A model generated the notes under the pieces. That model saw only the letters and a program-made list of their open reading frames with translations, searched no databases and was not told the DNA's origin. A program made the translations under genes and the position numbers. From Saonia flava (GTDB taxonomy: Bacteria; Bacteroidota; Bacteroidia; Flavobacteriales; Flavobacteriaceae), in assembly GCF_011927795.1 (NCBI RefSeq), contig NZ_JAATJJ010000002.1:248001-312000 (forward strand): 64,000 bases of DNA, written 5' to 3'. Shown piece by piece: positions 36,125 to 44,422 of this stretch; position 1 is the first letter of the stretch, and each line of letters opens with the position of its first letter.

Positions 36125-36865
36125 ATGAGCAAAAAAATAGCGATAGTTACCGGAGGAAACTCTGGTTTGGGATATGCCACGGCCAAAAAATTATGCGACA
36201 ATGGCATTATTACCTACATTATAGGAAGAACCAAGGAGCGGACAGAGAATGCATGTTCAGAAATTGGCAAGAATGCCAGACCTTTGATTTTTGATTTAGG
36301 TGATTTAGATAAAATTCCAGCCCTGATTGCTGATGTCGCAAAAAAAGAAGGGCACATAGATATATTGGTCAATAATGCAGGAATCAACATGAAAAAAGAG
36401 TTGATCGATGTTACCGATGAAGATTTTCAAAATATTATAAAAATTAACCTGTCCAGTGTTTTTGCAATTAGTAGAGAAGTAACAAAAGTAATGAAGGCAA
36501 ATAATGGCGGTAGCATAGTGAACATTAGTTCTATGGCTGCCCAATACGGTTTGCCAAAGGTAATTGCCTATTCTTCCAGCAAAACAGCCATTGAAGGTAT
36601 GACACGGGCAATGGCGGTGGAACTTGCCCAATACAACATTAGAGTGAATTGTATTGCACCTGGTTTTATTAAAACCAAAATGACCGCCAAAGCTCTAGAT
36701 TCGGATCCCGAAAGAAAAGAGAAAGTCTTCTCTAGAACTCCAATGGGAAGGATGGGAGAACCCGAGGATATTGGTGATGCAGTACATTTTTTAGCATCAG
36801 ATGAAGCAAAATTTATTACAGGAGTTGTACTTCCTGTAGATGGAGGTAATTGTATAGGATTTTAG
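36125..36865 (+). CDS. SDR-family oxidoreductase, probable D-mannonate oxidoreductase
   Basis: 246 residues of the classical short-chain dehydrogenase family: cofactor motif TGGNSGLG, NNAG, catalytic Ser in VNISSMAA and YxxxK in YSSSKTAIEG, and C-terminal GVVLPVDGG. It lies between GH67 and uxuA. The step needed between glucuronate isomerase and mannonate dehydratase is fructuronate reduction to mannonate, usually done by UxuB, a different family. No uxuB is in the window, so this SDR probably does it; it could also be a 3-ketoacyl-ACP reductase-like enzyme of other use. Cytoplasmic, 17 bp after GH67. Confidence 0.9.
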   Translation: MSKKIAIVTGGNSGLGYATAKKLCDNGIITYIIGRTKERTENACSEIGKNARPLIFDLGDLDKIPALIADVAKKEGHIDILVNNAGINMKKELIDVTDEDFQNIIKINLSSVFAISREVTKVMKANNGGSIVNISSMAAQYGLPKVIAYSSSKTAIEGMTRAMAVELAQYNIRVNCIAPGFIKTKMTAKALDSDPERKEKVFSRTPMGRMGEPEDIGDAVHFLASDEAKFITGVVLPVDGGNCIGF

Positions 36866-36869
36866 AGTT

Positions 36870-38045
36870 ATGATACAAATGCAACAATCAATGCGATGGT
36901 ATGGACCGCATGACGAGATAAAGCTTAGAGACATTAGGCAAAGTGGTGTCTCCCATATTGTAAGTGCCATGCATCAAATCCCTGTTGGTGATATATGGAC
37001 TATAGAGGAGATTAAAAAACGACAAGAAATTATTCGTTCAGAAGGTCTGGAATGGTCAGTAATTGAAAGCTTGCCCGTCCATGAAGATATAAAACGTAGA
37101 AAAGGAGATTTTAAAAAATATATAGACAATTATAAAGTAAGTCTTAAAAATGTGGCCAAATGTGGTTTAAAAGTGGTCACCTATAATTTTATGCCTGTAT
37201 TGGATTGGGTGCGGACGCATCATGCGCATTTAAATCCTAATGGAACCAAAGCCCTCCTATACAACAGATCGGCTTTTATGTATTTTGACCTATTTCTATT
37301 AAAGCGACCAAATGTTGAAAAAGATTATTCAACCAAAGACATTGAAAAAGCAAAAGCTTATGGTGAAACTCTTTCCAATGAAGAAAAAGAAACATTATTT
37401 AGAAGTGTTTTATTGGGTCTGCCAGGGAGTACAAAAGGGTTTACAAGAGATGAGGTTTTAGAATTATTGGACAATTACAAAGGAATAGATGAGAAGCAAT
37501 TAAGGGCTAACCTAATTGCTTTTTTAAATGAGGTTGCGCCTATAGCGCAGGAGTTAGGGTTAAGCCTGGCCATTCATCCAGATGACCCACCTTTTTCGGT
37601 AATGGGATTACCAAGAATTGTCTGTACCTATACTGATATTAAACAAATTATTGAATCTGTTGATATTCCAGCCAATGGACTATGTTATTGTACGGGCTCA
37701 TTGGGCGCAAACCCAAGTAATGATCTTGTAAAAATAGTTGAGGATTTTGGGAACAGAATTCACTTCTTGCACTTAAGAAACGTAAAAAGAAGTTCTGATG
37801 GTGTTTTTCAAGAATCTGAGCACCTAAATGGGGATAACCCCATGGAAGCTATCATGGAAAAATTAATTGTGTTGATGAATACCAGAGGTATTGATTTACC
37901 TATGCGGCCAGACCATGGATTTTTACATGATTTTGAAGGTGAAAAAGAACAATTTGTTGGCTACTCCCTTATCGGAAGACTTAAAGGTTTAGCAGAACTT
38001 AGAGGCCTTGAAAAAGGTATATCCTATAAACTTTACAATAATTAA
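36870..38045 (+). CDS. uxuA: Mannonate dehydratase
   Basis: 391 residues. UxuA hallmarks are MRWYGPHDEIKLRDIRQSGV with SHIVSAMHQIP, EWSVIESLPVHEDIKRR, VVTYNFMPVLDWVRT, SLAIHPDDPPFSVMGLPRIV, CYCTGSLGANP, IHFLHLRNVKR and MRPDHGFLHDF, which include the metal-binding His and Cys residues. It dehydrates D-mannonate to 2-keto-3-deoxy-D-gluconate. It follows the SDR by 4 bp, in the same operon as GH67. The KDG kinase and aldolase needed next are not in the window. Confidence 0.97.
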   Translation: MIQMQQSMRWYGPHDEIKLRDIRQSGVSHIVSAMHQIPVGDIWTIEEIKKRQEIIRSEGLEWSVIESLPVHEDIKRRKGDFKKYIDNYKVSLKNVAKCGLKVVTYNFMPVLDWVRTHHAHLNPNGTKALLYNRSAFMYFDLFLLKRPNVEKDYSTKDIEKAKAYGETLSNEEKETLFRSVLLGLPGSTKGFTRDEVLELLDNYKGIDEKQLRANLIAFLNEVAPIAQELGLSLAIHPDDPPFSVMGLPRIVCTYTDIKQIIESVDIPANGLCYCTGSLGANPSNDLVKIVEDFGNRIHFLHLRNVKRSSDGVFQESEHLNGDNPMEAIMEKLIVLMNTRGIDLPMRPDHGFLHDFEGEKEQFVGYSLIGRLKGLAELRGLEKGISYKLYNN

Positions 38046-38079
38046 ATATAGAAAATATATAAACTCAAAAAAAACAAAC

Positions 38080-39273
38080 ATGAAAACAGGAAAAATTTTA
38101 ATGCTATGTATATCATTCGTCTTTTTTAGCTGTAGTTCTGGGGACGATACTCCTCCCCCAATGATTGGGGGACCCACACAAGGTGGCACAGGTGGTGAAA
38201 GTACGGGAGGTGAAACTGGTGGCGGTTCTACTGGTGGTACAACCGACCCTTTATTGTATGATGCCACAGAAAACCTTAAAGATGTGGCCGAGTTTCCTAT
38301 AGGCAATGTTATTTCCGCAGCAAGACTGGCGGGAACAAGTGATAATGATGTTGCAAGAAAAGATATCCTCAATACTGAATACAATAGTATTACAGCCGAA
38401 AATGATATGAAAATGGCCAATATTTTTACTGCGGCCGACACCTATGATTTTAGTGATGGCGATGCCATCGTGGCCTATGCCAAAGCCAATGGTCTTCGTG
38501 TACATGGGCATGCTCTAATATGGCATAGTTCTATTCCAGGTTGGTTGAACAGTTTTTCTGGAACTGATGAAGAATTTGAAACATTGGTTGAAAATTATGT
38601 TAAAGCTACTGTGGCCCATTTTGCAGAAGAAAAAGATACCGACGGGAATTCAATTGTAGCCAGTTGGGACGTGGTAAACGAATATTTTGATGGCGGTACT
38701 ATACGTAGTTCCATTTTTTCACAAAGAATTGGAGATGATTTTATGGATAAGGCATTTGCATGGGCAAGAGAAGCGGACGCCGATGTTAAATTATTTTATA
38801 ATGATTATAATATTGCTGGTGAAGTTGGCAAACGCTCACAAATTATTAATAAAGTGAACGAAATGATTACCAATAATGTACCAATAGATGGTATAGGTAT
38901 GCAAATGCATCTAAACCATAATTGGCCAAATACAGATTTGCCAACGGCTATTCAGGAAATTTCCGATACGGGCCTTTTGGTACATGTTTCTGAGCTGGAT
39001 GTAAAAGCCAATTATAATGATGATGTAACAGAACTTACCCAAGAAAGAGCTGAAGAACAAGAGAACCAATACCAAAGAGCTGGGTATTATTATACCGCGA
39101 TAGTGCCAGTTGCCCAACAATTTGGAATTACAGTCTGGGGATTTAGGGATACGGAAAGTTGGTTGTATGATGGTGGAGGAGATTGGCCGTTATTGTATGA
39201 TGGTGAATTTATGACCAAAATATCCCATAGAGGTTTAATCAATGGTTTGGATGGCGAAGATCCAGGAAACTAA
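38080..39273 (+). CDS. GH10 endo-1,4-beta-xylanase lipoprotein
   Basis: 397 residues from ATG 38080; the longer frame from 38008 overlaps uxuA and would bury the lipoprotein signal. The lipobox is FFSC (Cys18), followed by a Pro/Gly/Thr-rich linker (about 24-57) that lifts the enzyme off the membrane. The GH10 barrel has GHALIWHSSIPGWL, the acid/base Glu in WDVVNEYFDG (about E201), FYNDYNI, and the nucleophile Glu in HVSELDV (about E305), and ends with VWGFRDTESWL. It probably cuts xylan chains at the cell surface. Last gene before a strong terminator. Confidence 0.96.
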   Translation: MKTGKILMLCISFVFFSCSSGDDTPPPMIGGPTQGGTGGESTGGETGGGSTGGTTDPLLYDATENLKDVAEFPIGNVISAARLAGTSDNDVARKDILNTEYNSITAENDMKMANIFTAADTYDFSDGDAIVAYAKANGLRVHGHALIWHSSIPGWLNSFSGTDEEFETLVENYVKATVAHFAEEKDTDGNSIVASWDVVNEYFDGGTIRSSIFSQRIGDDFMDKAFAWAREADADVKLFYNDYNIAGEVGKRSQIINKVNEMITNNVPIDGIGMQMHLNHNWPNTDLPTAIQEISDTGLLVHVSELDVKANYNDDVTELTQERAEEQENQYQRAGYYYTAIVPVAQQFGITVWGFRDTESWLYDGGGDWPLLYDGEFMTKISHRGLINGLDGEDPGN

Positions 39274-39303
39274 ACTAATTTAAATGGAATAGGAATTTAT
39301 TAC

Positions 39304-39338
39304 AGGAACAAGAAAGCATATTTTTTGTTCCTTTTTTT
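39304..39338 (+). terminator. Rho-independent terminator after GH10
   Basis: AGGAACAA (39304-39311) pairs with TTGTTCCT (39325-39332), followed by a run of T. It separates the GH67-GH10 transcript from the esterase genes, which therefore need read-through or their own promoter. Confidence 0.8.
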
Positions 39339-39351
39339 AATATTTTAAAGT

Positions 39352-42024
39352 ATGGACAAAACGATAAAATTATTTTTCATAAGTTTTTTTTCATTTTTTA
39401 GTGTGCAATCCCAAATAAAGCTTCCTCAATTGATTGGTGATGGGATGGTTTTACAAAGAGATGCTAAAGTCAAGCTTTGGGGCTGGGCAAACTCAGGCGA
39501 ACAAATCACGTTAAACTTTAAAAATAAAAAATATAGAACAGTAGCTAACGAAAATGGTGAATGGATTATTAACCTAAAACCTCAAAAAGCCGGTGGTCCC
39601 TACAAAATGACTTTTACCGCAAGTAATGAGATTACTGTGGACAACATTCTTTTTGGGGATGTTTGGGTCTGTACCGGGCAATCCAATATGGTATTGAACA
39701 TGGGCCGTGTTAAAGAAAAATACCCTGAAGAAGTTGCAACCGATCATTATCCTGAAATAAGAAACTTTTTCATCAGAACACTAACAAATTTAGATGGACC
39801 ACAGAACGATTTACCATCGGGCGAATGGAAGTCCGCTGTTGGCAATGATATTTTGAGAATAGGTGCATTGACCTATTTTTTCGCCAAAGATTTACATGAA
39901 AAATATAATGTTCCCATTGGGGTTATAAACGCTAGTGTGGGTGGAACACCTATCCAATCATGGATCAGTGAAAGTGGCTTTAAAGAATTTCCCAGTGAAA
40001 CGGAAATCATTCAGAAAAACAAGGATAAAGAATACATCAAATCAGTAACATCGAGGCCTAATTTTTCGAATGCTACAGCCCCTATAGTTAAAGACAAAGG
40101 GTTAATTGGTCCTCATAAATGGTTTGAAGAAACATATGTGCCCAAAGGATGGAAAAGATTTAATATTCCTGGTTATTGGGAAGATCAAGGCGTAAAGGAT
40201 TTAAACGGAGTAGTATGGTTTAGGCGAGAAGTAGAAGTCTCAGAGGAAATGATGGGTACAGATGTTAAACTATATATGGGACGCATTGTTGATGCCGATG
40301 AAGTTTATGTAAATGGAACCAAAGTAGGTAACATAACCTACCAATACCCTCCAAGAAGATATACGGTAGAAAATGGTATACTTAGAAAAGGGAAAAATAC
40401 CATCACGGTTAAAGTTACCAATTATGGTGGTAAAGGAGGTTTTGTCCCTGATAAGAATTATGAACTAACAGCAAATGGACTAAGTATTGATTTAAAGGGA
40501 GATTGGCACTATAAGGTAGGTGAAGTATTTGTGCCCCGTAGAGGTTCTTTTGGTGGACGAAGGTTTTCAGCCCAAAATCAGCCATCATCTCTATACAATG
40601 CGATGGTAGCCCCATTGACAAATATTTCGGCAAAAGGGTTTTTATGGTATCAAGGGGAATCCAATACAGGGAATCCAAAACCGTATCGGGAATATCTTCC
40701 TGCTTTGATCAATGATTATAGAGATCAATTTAAGTTGCCCAATGCTCCTTTTTTATATGTGCAGTTGACCAATTTTCAAGATGTAGATTATGTTCCAACC
40801 GAAAGTAATTGGGCAGAGCTTAGGGATGCACAATTCAGTGCATTGTCGGTTCCCAATACGGCAATGGCTGTTGGTATAGATTTAGGGGAATGGAACGATA
40901 TTCACCCATTGGACAAAGAAGGTGTTGGCAAACGCTTGGCACTTGGTGCCATGAAACTAGCTTATGGTGAAGATATTGTTCATTCCGGACCCATATATAA
41001 ATCTTCAAAAATTAATGGAAACAAAATTGTTTTGACTTTTGATTCTGTAGGAAGTGGTTTGGTTTCAAACGATGACGAGCCTCTCTCTCGATTTGAAATA
41101 GCGGGTGAAGACCAGCAATTTGTTTGGGCAAGTGCCAAAATTGAAGGAAATACGGTTGTGGTAGAAAACAATGAAATTTCTAACCCAAAATATGTACGTT
41201 ACGCTTGGGCAAACAATCCCCAAGGAGCTAATTTGTACAATAAAGAAGGCCTACCCGCCTCTTCCTTTAGAAATTACAATCCTGATGCATTGAATGATTT
41301 GCCGTGGCAAGGAAAAAAAGGAGCGGTTATTTTAACCTATGATGATGCCCTAAATGTTCACTTGGATAATGTACAACCCTTATTGGACTCCTTAAACCTA
41401 AAGGGTACTTTTTATGTATCTACATATTCCGATGCCTTTAGAAATCGAATTAATGATTGGAAAAAATTAGCAGAAAGTGGTCATGAACTGGCCAATCATA
41501 CAATTTTTCACCCCTGTATAGGAAAGGAAAGCAGGCCGTGGGTCAATGAAAATTATGATATGGGTACTTATACCGTAAAACGTATGGTCGATGAGATTAA
41601 AATCAACAATACACTTTTAGAGGCCATTGATGGTAAAAAGGAAAGGACTTTTGCCTATACCTGTGGGGATTTTACCGTAAATGGCAACGATTTCTTTATT
41701 GAAGGACTAAAGGATGATTTAGTGGCGGCAAGAGCAGTTCGTTCCGAAATGCATACTATTGATGAAATAGATATCTACAGCATGGATAGTTATGCCATAG
41801 TAGGCGAAAGTGGCGAACAAATGATCAATTTGGTAAAGCAGGCCGTTGAAAACAATTCCCTTCTAATATTCTTATTTCATGGTGTAGGCGGTGAACATTC
41901 TATGGATGTTTCCCTTTCCGCCCATAAAGAACTTTTAGAATACTTAAAACAGCACGAATCTGAAGTGTGGACAGCTACTTTATTAGATGCTGTAAAGAAC
42001 ATAAAAAAACACCAATCCAAATAA
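39352..42024 (+). CDS. Two-domain secreted carbohydrate esterase: SASA (sialate O-acetylesterase-like) plus CE4 polysaccharide deacetylase
   Basis: 890 residues with signal peptide (to VQSQ). The N-terminal part is a SASA/SGNH hydrolase with VWVCTGQSNMVLNMG (nucleophile Ser about 111), VPIGVINASVGGTPIQSW and LWYQGESNTGNP, split by a jelly-roll insert (GVVWFRREVEV, about 280-370). The C-terminal part (about 655-885) is a NodB/CE4 domain: LTYDDALNVHLDNVQP, the metal-binding His pair in GHELANHTIFHPC, and LFLFHGVGGEHS. Both folds include acetylxylan esterases, so the fusion probably removes acetyl groups at different positions of xylan. It heads the esterase group followed by CE15 and an acetyl-esterase-like hydrolase. 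Confidence 0.92.
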   Translation: MDKTIKLFFISFFSFFSVQSQIKLPQLIGDGMVLQRDAKVKLWGWANSGEQITLNFKNKKYRTVANENGEWIINLKPQKAGGPYKMTFTASNEITVDNILFGDVWVCTGQSNMVLNMGRVKEKYPEEVATDHYPEIRNFFIRTLTNLDGPQNDLPSGEWKSAVGNDILRIGALTYFFAKDLHEKYNVPIGVINASVGGTPIQSWISESGFKEFPSETEIIQKNKDKEYIKSVTSRPNFSNATAPIVKDKGLIGPHKWFEETYVPKGWKRFNIPGYWEDQGVKDLNGVVWFRREVEVSEEMMGTDVKLYMGRIVDADEVYVNGTKVGNITYQYPPRRYTVENGILRKGKNTITVKVTNYGGKGGFVPDKNYELTANGLSIDLKGDWHYKVGEVFVPRRGSFGGRRFSAQNQPSSLYNAMVAPLTNISAKGFLWYQGESNTGNPKPYREYLPALINDYRDQFKLPNAPFLYVQLTNFQDVDYVPTESNWAELRDAQFSALSVPNTAMAVGIDLGEWNDIHPLDKEGVGKRLALGAMKLAYGEDIVHSGPIYKSSKINGNKIVLTFDSVGSGLVSNDDEPLSRFEIAGEDQQFVWASAKIEGNTVVVENNEISNPKYVRYAWANNPQGANLYNKEGLPASSFRNYNPDALNDLPWQGKKGAVILTYDDALNVHLDNVQPLLDSLNLKGTFYVSTYSDAFRNRINDWKKLAESGHELANHTIFHPCIGKESRPWVNENYDMGTYTVKRMVDEIKINNTLLEAIDGKKERTFAYTCGDFTVNGNDFFIEGLKDDLVAARAVRSEMHTIDEIDIYSMDSYAIVGESGEQMINLVKQAVENNSLLIFLFHGVGGEHSMDVSLSAHKELLEYLKQHESEVWTATLLDAVKNIKKHQSK

Positions 42025-42033
42025 TTTAAGAAA

Positions 42034-43569
42034 ATGAAAAATCTTTTTTACTTGCTAGCAGCGTTTCTTTTTACTGTTACACAATCGAATGCGCAGTCAT
42101 GGTTATTATCACAAGCAGAAAGGGACAGTATTAATCAACTTGGTCAAAAGAACCAAGAAACCATGATGAAACAACTTGGGATTACAGAACTAAGACCTGG
42201 ACCAAGTGGAAACGAAAGTGCCCCCAATCATGCCAATTATGATGAATCCATTGCAAATCCATGCCCGGAACTTCCAGAATTGTTGGTGACAAACAAAGGA
42301 AAAAAAGTAAAAGATTCGGATACCTGGTGGAAAACAAGGCGACCAGAAATTGTTGAAGATTTTGAACGGGAAGTATATGGAAGATTACCAAAGAATATTC
42401 CTAATGTTACTTGGACCGTGAAAGTAACCGATAATGAATTTGTACGTAGAACACCTGTAATTGCCAAGCAATTGGTTGGCCATGTTGACAATAGCTCTTA
42501 CCCCGCAATAGATGTCAATATCAATGCAATGCTGGTTGTGCCTACGAATGTTGAAGGGCCTGTTCCTGTTTTGATGATGTTCGGCCGTCCATCTTTTCCT
42601 GCTCCGGCACAACCTTCCCAAAAAGACATGGAGGTTCTAAATGAGTCCTTCAAGAAAATGATGATCAAGAACGACCCTAGTACAAAGGCAATATTTGACA
42701 AATACCCCGCCTATAGTCCAATTACACGATTACCCGGTCCAAATTTTTGGGCACCATTACCGGAAGGAGATTTACCCTCAACAGAGCAATTATTGGCCGC
42801 TGGTTGGGGATACCTTACAATTGAGCCCGCAAGTATTCAAGCCGATAATTCAGCTGGACTAACAAGTGGAATTATTGGTCTTGTAAATAAAGGTCAACCA
42901 CGTTCCCCAGAAGATTGGGGCTCATTACGTGCTTGGTCATGGGGAGCAGCAAGAGCTCTGGATTACTTGGAAACCGACTCACTGGTAGATGCAACAAAAG
43001 TAGGGATAGAAGGTGTTTCCAGATATGGAAAGGCAGCTTTGGTAACTTTAGCTTTTGAAGAACGATTCGCAATTGGCCTAATTGGCTCATCAGGAAAAGG
43101 AGGGTCAACTTTGCACAGAAGAGTTTTTGGAGAAGCAGTAGAAAGCCTTACCGGAACTGGAGAAAGTCATTGGATGGCCGGCAACTATATAAAATATGGA
43201 ACAGAAAAATCTTCTTTTGGTAAAATGACAGGCTGTGATTTACCAGTAGATTCACATCAACTAATTGCACTTTGTGCGCCACGCCCCACTTTTATAAGCT
43301 ATGGTATCCCAGAAGAAGGCGATGCAAAATGGTTGGACCAAAAGGGAAGTTATATGGCAACCATAGCGGCTGGTGAGGCATTTAAGCTATTGGGAGCCAA
43401 AGACCTTGGGGTTTCCAATGATTATTTAAAGGAAGAAATGCCCCCATATAATACAGATATGCTCGAGGGTGAATTGGCATGGCGCCAACATGACGGAGGG
43501 CATACAGATTGGCCCAACATGAAACATTTTATTCCTTGGGCAAATAGGGTTTTAGGGTATGAGAAATAG
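42034..43569 (+). CDS. CE15 glucuronoyl esterase
   Basis: 511 residues with signal peptide (to QSNAQS). An alpha/beta-hydrolase with CE15 features: LLAAGWGYLTIEPASIQADN, WGSLRAWSWGAARALDYLE, the nucleophile motif GVSRYGKAAL (Ser about 329), IGSSGKGGSTLHRR, LPVDSHQLIALCAPRPTFI and the catalytic His in RQHDGGHTDWPNM. These enzymes cut ester links between 4-O-methylglucuronic acid of xylan and lignin alcohols, which would suit growth on vascular-plant material such as seagrass or terrestrial debris. It starts 9 bp after the SASA-CE4 gene. Confidence 0.92.
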   Translation: MKNLFYLLAAFLFTVTQSNAQSWLLSQAERDSINQLGQKNQETMMKQLGITELRPGPSGNESAPNHANYDESIANPCPELPELLVTNKGKKVKDSDTWWKTRRPEIVEDFEREVYGRLPKNIPNVTWTVKVTDNEFVRRTPVIAKQLVGHVDNSSYPAIDVNINAMLVVPTNVEGPVPVLMMFGRPSFPAPAQPSQKDMEVLNESFKKMMIKNDPSTKAIFDKYPAYSPITRLPGPNFWAPLPEGDLPSTEQLLAAGWGYLTIEPASIQADNSAGLTSGIIGLVNKGQPRSPEDWGSLRAWSWGAARALDYLETDSLVDATKVGIEGVSRYGKAALVTLAFEERFAIGLIGSSGKGGSTLHRRVFGEAVESLTGTGESHWMAGNYIKYGTEKSSFGKMTGCDLPVDSHQLIALCAPRPTFISYGIPEEGDAKWLDQKGSYMATIAAGEAFKLLGAKDLGVSNDYLKEEMPPYNTDMLEGELAWRQHDGGHTDWPNMKHFIPWANRVLGYEK

Positions 43570-43570
43570 A

Positions 43571-44419
43571 ATGAAGATTTGCTTCGCGGGTTTGGCCCTT
43601 CTTCTTTATATTTCCGGAATTCAAGGTCAAATAAGGGACACTTTATACCTATGGCCCAATAAGGTTCCAAATGAAATCAGTTCAAAACAAAGACCTGTAC
43701 AATATCCAGATACGAGCAGGGCGGTTATTAGAATTACCGAAATTACGAATCCTTCTTTAACAGTTTTTAAGCCAAAAAAAGAGATTTCAAACGGTATCTC
43801 CATAATTATTGCGCCCGGTGGGGGATATAGATATCTGGCCATCAACATAGAAGGGTATGAAGTTGCAGAATGGCTAAACATGCTCGGTTTTACAGCTTTT
43901 GTCCTGGAATATAGAACGCCAGATAATAAGCTGGGTGCACTAAATGACATGCAACGAGCAATTCGTTTGGTACGAAACAAATCAAAATCATTGGGGTTAA
44001 ATCCCAATAAAATAGGAACAATGGGCTTTTCTGCCGGGGGCCATTTGGCAATGCTGTCCAGCTCAAATTTCAAAAAGTCTTCTTATGAGCATTCTGATGA
44101 TATAGATAAAATATCATCTCGCCCCGATTTTTCAATATTAATGTATCCGGCTTACTTAGATCAAGGGGAAAACAATTCACTATCTGATCCTATAGACCTT
44201 AATGAGGATATGCCCCCTCTTTTTATTTTTGGAACCTTGGACGACCCCTTATCCAATGGTTTTTTGGTTTTGGCAAAAGCCTTAAAGAAAAAAAATATCC
44301 CTTTTGAAATGCACTTATTGCCTCAAGGTGGTCATGGTTATGGTATGCGGAAAGGAAATCCTGCAGCTGAAGAATGGCCAAATTATTTAAAAAAATGGTT
44401 GGTAAAGATTTTCAACTAA
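43571..44419 (+). CDS. Secreted alpha/beta-hydrolase, acetylxylan-esterase-like
   Basis: 282 residues from ATG 43571; ATG 43559 overlaps CE15 by 11 bp and adds only four residues. A signal peptide ends at GIQGQ. The oxyanion-hole motif IIAPGGGYRYLAINIEGYEV, the nucleophile GFSAGGHLAML, the acid in FGTLDDPLSNG and the catalytic His in LPQGGHGYGM are all present. Related secreted enzymes deacetylate xylo-oligosaccharides. It follows CE15 by one base and converges on the CRTAC1-like gene with 3 bp between stops. A fragment of a related gene survives at 12653-12808. Confidence 0.9.
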   Translation: MKICFAGLALLLYISGIQGQIRDTLYLWPNKVPNEISSKQRPVQYPDTSRAVIRITEITNPSLTVFKPKKEISNGISIIIAPGGGYRYLAINIEGYEVAEWLNMLGFTAFVLEYRTPDNKLGALNDMQRAIRLVRNKSKSLGLNPNKIGTMGFSAGGHLAMLSSSNFKKSSYEHSDDIDKISSRPDFSILMYPAYLDQGENNSLSDPIDLNEDMPPLFIFGTLDDPLSNGFLVLAKALKKKNIPFEMHLLPQGGHGYGMRKGNPAAEEWPNYLKKWLVKIFN

Positions 44420-44422
44420 TAT

